Of a DNA stretch of 21,407 bases, positions 1 through 7,525 are shown piece by piece. Position 1 is the first letter of the stretch. Each line of letters starts with the position of its first letter. Both the position numbers and the translations under genes were made by a program. The notes under the pieces were generated by a model. That model was not told the origin of the DNA. It searched no databases and was given only the letters and a program-made list of their open reading frames with translations. Source of the stretch: Lachnospiraceae bacterium UBA3401 (GTDB lineage: Bacteria; Bacillota; Clostridia; Lachnospirales; Lachnospiraceae). The DNA lies in NCBI GenBank assembly GCA_002358575.1, contig DEPD01000106.1, positions 1 to 21,407 on the forward strand. The letters run 5' to 3'.

Positions 1-508
1 GACAATGGGTAGTTCACCTGAATAATCAGTTGGGAACAAAGCCTATGCTTAGAACCTTTAGCCCAATAGGAAGAGGAGAAGCAAATAGGACTGAATTAGA
101 AATAGATAGGAATAATATAAATAAAGAAACTATAAATGGAAAGCAGCCAACTCGGACAAGTACTTCAGATATAAAAGTTGGTTCCTGTGGCGCACTTAAA
201 AGGACAATGTATATTGATTATTTTGGAAATATGTTTCCTTGCCCAATATTATTCGATAAAAAATATTCTTTAGGAAATATTCTCCAACAGAAAGAATTAT
301 CACATTTTTTTACCGATGGAGAAGTGAAAAAAAAGCATATGATAATTTTCTTCAGTTATATCCACAGAACTATCCGGAATGTAAGGATTGTGATGTAAAC
401 TTATTCTGTTGGAGCTGTCTGCATCATATTGATATGCTGCAAAGAGGAATAATCAGTAAAAATATACGTTGTGAAGAGAGAAAAAAACAGTTGCAAGATT
501 TGATATAA
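1..508 (+). CDS. Radical SAM/SPASM peptide maturase, C-terminal part, interrupted by a -1 frameshift
   Basis: The frame is open from the window edge, so the N-terminus with the CxxxCxxC radical SAM motif lies upstream. What is visible is a SPASM domain, which in this superfamily binds auxiliary Fe-S clusters. A Cys at 186-188 is followed by 12 residues and then GNMFPC, matching the usual CX9-15GX4C half. The frame then runs out at a TAA at 396-398 with an unrelated tail. From the A8 run at 327-334 the -1 frame continues with the missing second half: CKDC, then five residues, CWSC, and a last Cys in IRCEE, ending at TAA 506-508. Both halves are clearly one protein. The cause is either a lost A (mutation or sequencing error) or programmed -1 slippage. 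It lies 16 bp upstream of a second radical SAM gene and is probably co-transcribed with it. Family assignment is strong; functional state is unknown. Confidence 0.8.
329..335 (+). other. A AAA AAG slippery heptamer at the frame break
   Basis: The zero-frame codons here are AAA AAA AAG, which makes the heptamer A AAA AAG in the X XXY YYZ register. This is the same heptamer used for programmed -1 frameshifting in E. coli dnaX. Moving to the -1 frame here restores the rest of the SPASM cysteines exactly. A GGAG lies at 318-321, seven bases upstream, as a possible stimulatory Shine-Dalgarno. I see no strong stem-loop just downstream, and a simple one-base loss in the homopolymer explains the data equally well. 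Confidence 0.5.
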
Positions 509-524
509 GAAGAAGAGTAGAAAT

Positions 525-1544
525 ATGCTTATTGGAATATGGGTAACAACTGGATGTAATTTAATGTGTAGATATTGTTATGAAGGATTAGAAAAGCAAT
601 GCGAAAATATGACACGAGATGTTGCGGATAGTATTATTAAGTTTATTAAAACTGTCTATAAACCAAAAAAGCAAGAACCGCTAATAGTAGAATTCCATGG
701 AGGGGAACCATTAATTAATTTTTCAATTATTCAGTATATCATTTCAGAATTAGAAAAGAGTCCTTTAAAACCTCTTTTTGGAATTACAACAAATGGACTT
801 TTATTAACAAAAGAAATAGTAAGTTATCTTGCTGAAAAAATGACTTATGGGGTTTCTCTAAGTTTAGATGGAGATATGCTGACAAATGATGAAAATAGAA
901 TTGATTATAATGGGAATGGAACTTATATGAGAATTATGAAAATAGTTCCAGAATTATTAAAACAAAAACCTGATATACGAGTTAGGATGACTTACACACC
1001 AGAAACAGTAGAAAGATTGGGTGAGAATATTATACATCTAATTAAGTGTGATTTTAAAAATATTGTTTCTGTGCCTGATTATTTTTCGCCTAATTGGTCT
1101 GTTAAAAAAATGGAAATTCTATTAGAACAAATGAAAATAGTAAGAAAGTATTATAGGGAAAATATTGATAAATTAAAGTCAGTAAGAATTTCTATTTTGG
1201 AGGATCGATTTCAAAATAAAGGATTTTGTCAAGGAGGGAAGACAAATTTTCATGTACTCCCAAATGGAGATTTATATCCATGCAGCTATGGAGTAGGTGA
1301 AACAGAATTATTGTTAGGGAATGTAGTAAAAGGAACTTTATTGGAAGATAATATACAAAGACTTGAGAAAATTAATACTTCCCCAGTACATAAGTGTCAA
1401 GGATGTACGATATATTCAGCATGTCTTTGTTCCAGATGTAAGATAATTAATAAGATGGTACAAGGCGATTTTTATGAACCTATACCTGTAGTTTGTGCGA
1501 TAGAGCACGTAAAGCAAAATTTTTGGGAAAATAATAGTAAGTAG
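525..1544 (+). CDS. Radical SAM/SPASM peptide maturase
   Basis: A 339-residue enzyme with the radical SAM CxxxCxxC motif very near its N-terminus (C11, C15, C18, in CNLMCRYCY), which binds the [4Fe-4S] cluster that cleaves S-adenosylmethionine. A GGEP-like segment follows (HGGEPLINF), typical of the fold. The C-terminal third is a SPASM domain: a Cys, twelve residues, then GDLYPC, followed by a dense Cys group (CQGC, ACLCSRC) and a final VCAIE. Such enzymes usually install thioether or C-C crosslinks on a RiPP precursor. The likely substrate is the 56-residue peptide encoded 21 bp downstream. The start has a weak purine-rich RBS (AAGAAGAG) and follows the previous gene by 16 bp, suggesting one operon. 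Codon use is AT-rich (ATA, AGA), as in its neighbours. There is no obvious dedicated precursor-recognition domain fused to the N-terminus. The exact crosslink type cannot be read from the sequence. Confidence 0.9.
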   Translation: MLIGIWVTTGCNLMCRYCYEGLEKQCENMTRDVADSIIKFIKTVYKPKKQEPLIVEFHGGEPLINFSIIQYIISELEKSPLKPLFGITTNGLLLTKEIVSYLAEKMTYGVSLSLDGDMLTNDENRIDYNGNGTYMRIMKIVPELLKQKPDIRVRMTYTPETVERLGENIIHLIKCDFKNIVSVPDYFSPNWSVKKMEILLEQMKIVRKYYRENIDKLKSVRISILEDRFQNKGFCQGGKTNFHVLPNGDLYPCSYGVGETELLLGNVVKGTLLEDNIQRLEKINTSPVHKCQGCTIYSACLCSRCKIINKMVQGDFYEPIPVVCAIEHVKQNFWENNSK

Positions 1545-1565
1545 ATTTAGAAAGAGGTGCATATT

Positions 1566-1736
1566 ATGGCAAAGCAGAGAGGGATGTTAGAAGTTAAGAA
1601 AATCGAAGATAAGGTTGAAACAACTGAGGTAATGGGACAGGGTTGTTTAGATGATTGTGCTGAGTGGATAACAGCAAATCCAAGCACAAGTGGCTGTAAG
1701 GTACAGTTCACGCCCAATTTAACAAATCTATGGTAA
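1566..1736 (+). CDS. Cys-containing RiPP precursor peptide (56 aa)
   Basis: A short open frame starting 21 bp after the radical SAM gene, preceded by a strong RBS (GAAAGAGGTG). The 56-residue product divides into a charged leader-like N-terminus (residues 1-23, MAKQRGMLEVKKIEDKVETT onward) and a less charged C-terminal part that begins around GQG at 24-26. That part has three cysteines, C27, C31 and C44 (spacing CX3C, then X12), several Thr, Ser and Asn, a central NPSTSG segment and a C-terminal Trp. The Gly-x-Gly before C27 is a plausible leader cleavage area. Its position directly after two SPASM maturases and before a protease makes it the obvious substrate of the cluster. A sactipeptide or ranthipeptide (Cys-to-carbon thioether) is the best guess, because the maturases are of the type that makes such links. 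I do not recognise the peptide family, so the product class is inference. Confidence 0.8.
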   Translation: MAKQRGMLEVKKIEDKVETTEVMGQGCLDDCAEWITANPSTSGCKVQFTPNLTNLW

Positions 1737-1819
1737 TAAGTTTACACTAGAAAGATTAAAGATATCGTTACATATTAATTTAGAAGTTTATAGGAGAATT
1801 CTACTTACTGTTATTATAA

Positions 1820-1841
1820 AATGGGGACATTTGTCCCCATT
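1820..1841 (+). terminator. Hairpin between peptide gene and protease gene (possible attenuator)
   Basis: AATGGGGACA at 1820-1829 and TGTCCCCATT at 1832-1841 are perfect reverse complements. The folded form would need to open the innermost pairs to make a loop. Only CTTTAT follows, so it is at best a partial terminator. It would let the peptide mRNA be made or kept in excess over the protease mRNA. The rest of 1737-2025 holds no convincing gene; the AGGAG at 1792-1796 has no start codon at a workable distance. Confidence 0.55.
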
Positions 1842-2025
1842 CTTTATGTACATAGATGTCTAAATAAAATGTGTTAGCAAGCCGATGGATGCTTGGGATA
1901 TAAGCGAAGGAAATAATTTCTCTAATCGATTATATAATTCTGTGGAGAGAAAATATATCAGTAAAATAATGTGTATAGCAAGTAGGGAAGGCTTTCTTTG
2001 TTTAATTATAAGAGGAAAAAGGTAT

Positions 2026-2979
2026 ATGAAAAGTAATAAAATTGCTATTTTAGATTCGGGTTGTAATAGTTCTCAAAGAAAAAAATATAATATTACTATA
2101 TTTAAAAATTTTATTTCTAACGATGAATTGTGCTTGGATGATAATGGTCATGGGACAGCGGTTTTTGAGATACTTGCAAAAATACAACCAAAAGCAGAAT
2201 ATATTATTATAAAAGTTTTGGATAAAAATGCTGTTAGTAAAATTTCTGTTATTAATAAGGCATTAGAATATTTATTACAAGTATCCGTTGATTTTATATG
2301 TATGAGTTTTTCTACATGTTTGGATTGCAAAAATGAAAAAACATATTTTCTGTGTCAACAATTGAGGAGCCAAGGAAAAATACTTGTAGCTTCAAAAGCA
2401 AATTCGGGAAAAAGGAGCTATCCTGCAGAATTCGATAATGTAATAGGGGTAGAAGGAATTGTTTTAGAAAATTCAGATGAAATTTTGTATATACCTGAGC
2501 GTTCTATTGAGGTTGTTGCAGATGTTCTTCCAGTTATGGTACCATCAAAAGATTGTAAAGAATATTTGATGTTTGGAGGAAATAGTAAAGCAACTGCATA
2601 TGTATGCGGAATAATTGCAAAACATTCACAAAATTTTAAAATATTTTTGTTGCAAAATAAAAGTTGTAGAGTATGGACGGATGAAGAACTTTTATTGAAA
2701 AAGAAGTATATCGTTGTAACAGATGAATATAAAGAGTATCCAGATCAATTGTTTGAGCAAATATGTTATATATTAGATCAACATACAAAGGGATTATCCA
2801 AGAAAGAAAATCTACATAATTTTTTGACACCTTCTGACTATTACAATATACTAGTGCAAATTGAGAAGGAGTCTTCTTACTTAATAGACTATTGTAATGT
2901 AAGATATAAAGATTTTGATACTGCAGGGACATTATTCAAAAGGATACAGAGTATTGGAAAAAGAGTATATGATAATTAA
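2026..2979 (+). CDS. Subtilisin-like serine protease (S8 family), compact and cytosolic
   Basis: The 317-residue product carries the S8 catalytic set in order: Asp10 in AILDSG, His42 in NGHGTAV, the oxyanion Asn126 in ASKANSGKRSYPA, and Ser187 in GGNSKATAYVCG. All four are present, although the Asn and Ser motifs deviate from the usual AAGN and GTSMA forms. There is no signal peptide and no pro-domain. About 100 further residues follow the catalytic Ser, with no domain I recognise. I chose ATG 2026 because AGAGGAAAAAGG sits just before it. The frame is open back to ATG 1885, but that start has no RBS and the extra 47 residues resemble no known propeptide. Located after the precursor gene, it is probably the leader peptidase or another processing protease of the RiPP cluster; an immunity or regulatory role is possible. 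Codon use is AT-rich like the upstream genes. Confidence 0.85.
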   Translation: MKSNKIAILDSGCNSSQRKKYNITIFKNFISNDELCLDDNGHGTAVFEILAKIQPKAEYIIIKVLDKNAVSKISVINKALEYLLQVSVDFICMSFSTCLDCKNEKTYFLCQQLRSQGKILVASKANSGKRSYPAEFDNVIGVEGIVLENSDEILYIPERSIEVVADVLPVMVPSKDCKEYLMFGGNSKATAYVCGIIAKHSQNFKIFLLQNKSCRVWTDEELLLKKKYIVVTDEYKEYPDQLFEQICYILDQHTKGLSKKENLHNFLTPSDYYNILVQIEKESSYLIDYCNVRYKDFDTAGTLFKRIQSIGKRVYDN

Positions 2980-3040
2980 TAGTAAATCAATGTGTATATT
3001 TTTAAAGAGTTCTTTACCAATTGTCTCAACAATATTCCAT

Positions 3041-3085
3041 ATGCTGACACTTCACCTAGTTCTTATATAGATGAAGTGTTAGCAT
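3041..3085. repeat. 14-bp inverted repeat between RiPP island and sugar locus
   Basis: ATGCTGACACTTCA at 3041-3054 and TGAAGTGTTAGCAT at 3072-3085 pair with one mismatch (a G-T wobble in one orientation) around a 17-base spacer. It lies between the converging ends of the protease gene (plus strand) and the GH3 gene (minus strand), immediately past the GH3 stop. A shared, bidirectional transcription terminator is the simplest role, though neither side has a strong T-run directly after the stem. It also marks the change in base composition. Confidence 0.5.
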
Positions 3086-3091
3086 AATCAA

Positions 3092-5881
3092 TTACATTTT
3101 TGTTGTGTCACATCGCCGAAATTCCATATAATCCACTTCCATGCCGGGTTTAGGAAACTGTAATACAATCTGATAGCATCCAGCTTTTAGGTGAACGCGC
3201 AGAAGTTTTTGTAGATTCCATTTGCCATCTGTGCCATTGGTTTGAAATGTAATCAGTTCTTTGCCATTTAAGATTGCTTTGCATACCGTCTGTGCCATAA
3301 AGGTCTGTCGTGACATGAGTCGCACAATGATGTCATAATTGGCTGTTTCTTGAATCATAAAGTGCTTATTGGTTTCTACAGCAGTATTCCATACAATTTG
3401 ATTATGGTCGTTTAAGGCATTTTCCGCCTGTGGATTTGTGTCGAGCGGCTGTATTGATACAACATTCACAACGCCATTTTGTTCATTGTTAAGTGCAGGA
3501 GTTTTCATTAGAAAACGACAAATATTCATTGCACTTCTTTGTAGTTCTCCAAGCGTAAGTCTTCCAGTTTCAAGTGCCTCAAGGGTATCATCATTGTAAG
3601 AATTAATCTCAGCGCCGTTATTATTGACCACCATATAAATATCATTTTGGGATCGAATCATGTCAGCGGTACGCTGATTAGAACCTTCTCCTCCCGCTAT
3701 CACATCATTAATTTTTGCACCCCAATCTGTCATAACAATGCCTGTAAATCCCCACTCATTTCGCAGTATGGTTGTGTTTAAGTCATATGCTGATGCAGTC
3801 CAATAACCATTTACTGGATTGTAGGAGGTCATAACTGACTGTGCATTTCCTTCTTTCACAGCAATCTCAAATGCTTTGAGATAAATTTCGCGCAGTGCTC
3901 TCTGAGAAACAACGGCATTGACAATATGCCTTCCTGATTCCTGTGAGTTGCATGCAAAATGTTTGATTGTAGCATGTACACCCTTGCTTGCAATTCCGCG
4001 CACAATTGCCGCTGCAATTTTTCCAGTTAGTAGCGGATCTTCTGAAAAGTATTCAAAATTTCTGCCGTTGAGTGGGTGCCGATGAATATTAATACCAGGT
4101 CCTAGAAGTGTATCAATTTGATTGTGTACCAATTCTTCCCCAATACAAGCAAATAATTCTTCTGCAAGTGCCTCGTCCCATGTGCACGCAATCAGTGTTC
4201 CAATTGGAACCTGTGTGGCATAAGCTCCATTGTCCATGCGGATTCCTGACGGTCCGTCTGCACAGCAGCCTACTGGTATACCAAAGTGAAGAAGGTTGTC
4301 GGACACGCCACCAAATGCAGCGGCAGTTCCGGGAGTTACTTTTAGACTGCACATGCCTTCTCCTCTTACTACTGCTGCCAAATCTTCTAAAGAAAGCTGG
4401 GCAATAAATGTTTCCATAGTACATTTTCCAGCAAGAACATCTTTTAACAGCAATCCTTGATCGCCTGTGTATGATATTGGCGTGGGCAGCGAGGAAACAA
4501 TTCGTTCTTTTATATTGATAGTCCGAATCGGAACAGGTTCGTATCCTATGGTCGGTATATCATTGTCTGTAACCAGTGCACGCATACGTACAAATGATTC
4601 TGTAGGTGCCATTGCCTCTTTATATTGCATAAGTAAAAGAGTGTCTTGTAGATTCCAGCCAAGCGTTCCATGTACGGGTGTTTCTACAGTGTCTCTAACA
4701 TTTGTTCCTAAATAAAAGTGGTATAATCCTGCCTCAAGCACATAGGCATCTTTGTACCCGCTGACACCGCTGTCATCAAAGGAAGCAAGTCTGTATATAG
4801 GGATGTCTATTTGGATTTTTTCTTCTTCAAGGCAATTTAAATCTCGTGTCTTAGCAAACCCGATTAGTTCTCGTGCTGGTCGTCCCATTCCGTTTATTGG
4901 TTTTTCTACATACAGTTGAACAATTTCACGTCCTCTATACATTGTTCCAGTATTTTTTACATTACAGGTAAAACGAAATATTCGTTGGGCACCGCTACCA
5001 TGTATTTCAACCATACTGTCAGATATTGAAAATTTTGTGTAGGAGAGACCATAACCAAAAGGATAGAGTACCGTGTCTGGCGCAAAGGTTTCAAAATATC
5101 GATAGCCAACATAAATATCTTCTTGATAGATATTTTTTTTCTTTCCGCCATGATTTTTGTCGGAAGGATAATCTGTGATTTTCTTGGCGATTGTATCTGT
5201 AAGTTTTCCCTGAAATACTTCTTTGCCTGTAAGTACATCTGCGATGCCATTTCCACCTTCCATGCCACCTTGCCAAGCATAGACAACTGCTTTGATATGG
5301 TCATTATCCTGCATAAATTCCATGTCAATAATATTAGATACGTTTAATAATACAATTACATTTTCAAAATGCTCGCATACACTATGTAACATTTCTTTTT
5401 CTGTGCTGGTCAAAAAATAGCTACCCTCTGCTGTGACATTATCTTTGTCCTCGCCGGCTGTTCTTCCAATAACCACAATTGCCTTGTTGGAAGTGGCGGC
5501 AGCGTTGGCGGCAAGTGCTTGTGAGACTGGCATTTCAAGCTGACACCACGGTTCACATGCCCAACCACCTCCGCCATTGTCAAAGGGATGTTCTGCAAGC
5601 CACGATTCATAGCAGTTTACCAACATATCATTTATTGTGATATGATTATTTTTAAGACCATCCAATAGGTTTGTTGTGTAAAGGACGTTTACTGCGCCTC
5701 CTGATCCAGTACCGCTTCTATAATAATCTTTTTGACATCTTCCAAATACTGCAACATGGTCCTTTACAGTAAGCGGAAGAACAGCATCTTCATTTTTCAA
5801 AAGAACTGCGCCCTGCGCGGCAGCTTTTCTACACAGCGCTGCAATCCGGTCTGTGACAGCATGATTTTTTTTCACTTCCAT
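3092..5881 (-). CDS. Permuted GH3 beta-glucosidase/xylosidase with C-terminal CBM-like module
   Basis: A 929-residue glycoside hydrolase of family 3, which removes sugars from the non-reducing ends of beta-linked oligosaccharides. The domains are in permuted order. The alpha/beta sandwich domain comes first (about 10-240, with YRSGTGSGGAVNV and the GRTAGEDKDN motif near 139-148 that belongs to the active site). A fibronectin-III-like domain follows (about 290-400), then the TIM barrel (about 490-790). The barrel carries CADGPSGIR, KHFACNSQE and the nucleophile Asp719 in IVMTDWGA. The last 110 residues end in an AGCYQIVLQF...DYMEFRR pattern resembling CBM6/CBM35 beta-sandwiches. This order is known from rumen and gut Firmicutes enzymes. 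There is no signal peptide, so it acts in the cytoplasm on imported sugar. It is the last gene of the importer operon, 30 bp after GH43, with RBS GAGAGGG. Exact substrate preference is not readable. Confidence 0.92.
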   Translation of the reverse strand: MEVKKNHAVTDRIAALCRKAAAQGAVLLKNEDAVLPLTVKDHVAVFGRCQKDYYRSGTGSGGAVNVLYTTNLLDGLKNNHITINDMLVNCYESWLAEHPFDNGGGGWACEPWCQLEMPVSQALAANAAATSNKAIVVIGRTAGEDKDNVTAEGSYFLTSTEKEMLHSVCEHFENVIVLLNVSNIIDMEFMQDNDHIKAVVYAWQGGMEGGNGIADVLTGKEVFQGKLTDTIAKKITDYPSDKNHGGKKKNIYQEDIYVGYRYFETFAPDTVLYPFGYGLSYTKFSISDSMVEIHGSGAQRIFRFTCNVKNTGTMYRGREIVQLYVEKPINGMGRPARELIGFAKTRDLNCLEEEKIQIDIPIYRLASFDDSGVSGYKDAYVLEAGLYHFYLGTNVRDTVETPVHGTLGWNLQDTLLLMQYKEAMAPTESFVRMRALVTDNDIPTIGYEPVPIRTINIKERIVSSLPTPISYTGDQGLLLKDVLAGKCTMETFIAQLSLEDLAAVVRGEGMCSLKVTPGTAAAFGGVSDNLLHFGIPVGCCADGPSGIRMDNGAYATQVPIGTLIACTWDEALAEELFACIGEELVHNQIDTLLGPGINIHRHPLNGRNFEYFSEDPLLTGKIAAAIVRGIASKGVHATIKHFACNSQESGRHIVNAVVSQRALREIYLKAFEIAVKEGNAQSVMTSYNPVNGYWTASAYDLNTTILRNEWGFTGIVMTDWGAKINDVIAGGEGSNQRTADMIRSQNDIYMVVNNNGAEINSYNDDTLEALETGRLTLGELQRSAMNICRFLMKTPALNNEQNGVVNVVSIQPLDTNPQAENALNDHNQIVWNTAVETNKHFMIQETANYDIIVRLMSRQTFMAQTVCKAILNGKELITFQTNGTDGKWNLQKLLRVHLKAGCYQIVLQFPKPGMEVDYMEFRRCDTTKM

Positions 5882-5911
5882 AGCGATAACCCTCTCATTT
5901 TATTCAATATT

Positions 5912-7507
5912 CTATAAGTTTATAGTGCTGTCATAACAGAACATCTCAAAATCTGCCGGCGTTCTTTCGCCAGTAGTATCCTGACAGCATAGAGCAATAT
6001 GTGCCCCAGTAAAACGGTACTCTCCAATTTCGCTGTAAGCATCGTCTGACAAATAAGAAATGTCATCTGTATAGACTGTAAAATAGGTTTTATCGTCCAG
6101 TGAGTAGGAGAGAACGCTATGTTCCATATGAACTTCCATCTTTAGGTATACTTTTCCTTCTGACGGTAACACAATTCCGCCTGCCAGCGGATAAGACTGT
6201 TCTTTCAGGCGGTTTCTAAGCACATTGAGGATACGCCCTCTGTCTTCGTCCCATGACAGGAAAAGATACAAGTAATTAATAGTATCATAATAGTGTACAA
6301 TTCCTGCGGTTTTCTGGAAATTGTTTGGATAGAAATCAAGAGCTGTTTTTGCAACAAAGTCAAAATTCTCTTGCCGGAATGCTATCAGGCTTTGGCGAAA
6401 ACGAGAACTGAGGGATTCTTGGCCATAAAGGCGCAAGTATCCTGGTCGCTCTGTCAAGGAGTAATCTTGCGCTGTAAGTGGTACACGCAATGTTCGCAAT
6501 TCAAATGGAAGCACTTTTTCTTGAAAATCAAAATACACGCGGCGATTGCGTTCTTGGATGGCTTCCGATGCAACTTCAACAATATCTTTAGGGTGATTGC
6601 CTCCTTCTTTAAGGATTGGCCAGCCGTCTTCTGTCCAGATGATTTCTTGTAGACAGGTTTCTCGTCCTAAGACACAGTAGGAGCGGTCTGTAATTGGTCT
6701 ACCGCACAGATGGGCGATATACCATCGACCGTCACCTGTGTCTACAAGACTAGCATGTCCTGCCTTCTGTAGAGACAGTTCTGGATGTCCGGCACTTGTA
6801 AGAAGTGGATGGAAAGGACTTATTATATAAGGTCCTGTAATCTCTTTGGCTCTTGCAATTGTCACTGCATGGTCATATCCGGTTCCCCCTTCTGCTGTCA
6901 TTAGATAGTAGTAATCTCCAATATGATACAGATGAGGACCTTCTGTTACTCCCAAATTGCTTCCGCGAAAGATTATTTGTTTTTCGCCAACTAGTTTCTT
7001 TTTTTCACACGAATATTCTTGTAACTCGATTCCCCCAAATCCATTTGTGTTTTTCCATGGTCTAAAATCGTTCACCATATTTATCAGCCATTTTCTGCCA
7101 TCTGTATCGTGGAACAAAGATGCGTCAAAACCGCTTGCATTAAGAGATATTGGATCGCTCCATTCCCCGTCGATTCGCTCACAGGTAACAAGATAGTTGG
7201 GAGTATCCTTAAAAAATCCAAAAAGACTTTTTACATTTGAGTAGACCAGATAAAAGATTCCGTCGCAGTATGACAGACAGGGCGCCCAAACGCCCCCGGA
7301 ATCTGGCACACCTGTCATATCTAGTTGACTAACACGGTTTAAGGGTCTGCTCACTAGCTTCCAGTTTACAAGATTTTGAGAATGGTAGATTTCTACCCCA
7401 GGAAACCATTCAAATGTGGAGACCGCAATATAATAATCGTTACCAACTCGAATCAGAGATGGGTCAGGGTGCATCCCTGTCAGAATTGGATTTTTTACCA
7501 TTGTCAT
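5912..7507 (-). CDS. GH43 beta-xylosidase / alpha-arabinofuranosidase
   Basis: A 531-residue glycoside hydrolase of family 43, resembling the Selenomonas-type xylosidase subgroup. The N-terminal five-bladed propeller shows NPILTGMHPDPSLI with the general-base Asp15, STFEWFPGVEI, PDSGGVWAP, the pKa-modulating Asp128 in GFDASLFHD, and the general-acid Glu189 in VTEGPHLY. From about residue 325 a beta-sandwich (GH43_C2 type) follows, including TAGIVHYYD and LAGGIVL, which in relatives closes the active site. The length matches full members (about 530-550). It would release xylose or arabinose from xylo-oligosaccharides. No signal peptide is seen, so it is intracellular. It sits 18 bp after the second permease gene and 30 bp before GH3, placing it in the importer operon. 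The start is ATG 7507, with an AAAAAGG RBS about ten bases upstream. Confidence 0.93.
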   Translation of the reverse strand: MTMVKNPILTGMHPDPSLIRVGNDYYIAVSTFEWFPGVEIYHSQNLVNWKLVSRPLNRVSQLDMTGVPDSGGVWAPCLSYCDGIFYLVYSNVKSLFGFFKDTPNYLVTCERIDGEWSDPISLNASGFDASLFHDTDGRKWLINMVNDFRPWKNTNGFGGIELQEYSCEKKKLVGEKQIIFRGSNLGVTEGPHLYHIGDYYYLMTAEGGTGYDHAVTIARAKEITGPYIISPFHPLLTSAGHPELSLQKAGHASLVDTGDGRWYIAHLCGRPITDRSYCVLGRETCLQEIIWTEDGWPILKEGGNHPKDIVEVASEAIQERNRRVYFDFQEKVLPFELRTLRVPLTAQDYSLTERPGYLRLYGQESLSSRFRQSLIAFRQENFDFVAKTALDFYPNNFQKTAGIVHYYDTINYLYLFLSWDEDRGRILNVLRNRLKEQSYPLAGGIVLPSEGKVYLKMEVHMEHSVLSYSLDDKTYFTVYTDDISYLSDDAYSEIGEYRFTGAHIALCCQDTTGERTPADFEMFCYDSTINL

Positions 7508-7525
7508 TTTGCTATTACCTTTTTA

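Noticed and set aside
1821..1877. 18-codon frame starting inside the hairpin after the peptide gene
   Set aside because: The nearest AGGAG is more than 20 bases away, the start is buried in the stem, and the product shows no leader or core features.
1885..2025. N-terminal extension of the protease as a propeptide
   Set aside because: No RBS precedes ATG 1885, the residues resemble no known propeptide or signal, and a good RBS precedes ATG 2026. It stays open as a minor possibility.
3041..3085. Inverted repeat read as the end of an insertion sequence
   Set aside because: There is only one such pair, close together, with no transposase nearby and no visible target duplication; a terminator role is simpler.
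4113..4424. Open frames on both strands inside the GH3 gene
   Set aside because: They overlap a fully supported glycosidase with intact motifs, have no RBS and show no recognisable domains; they are shadows of the real frame.
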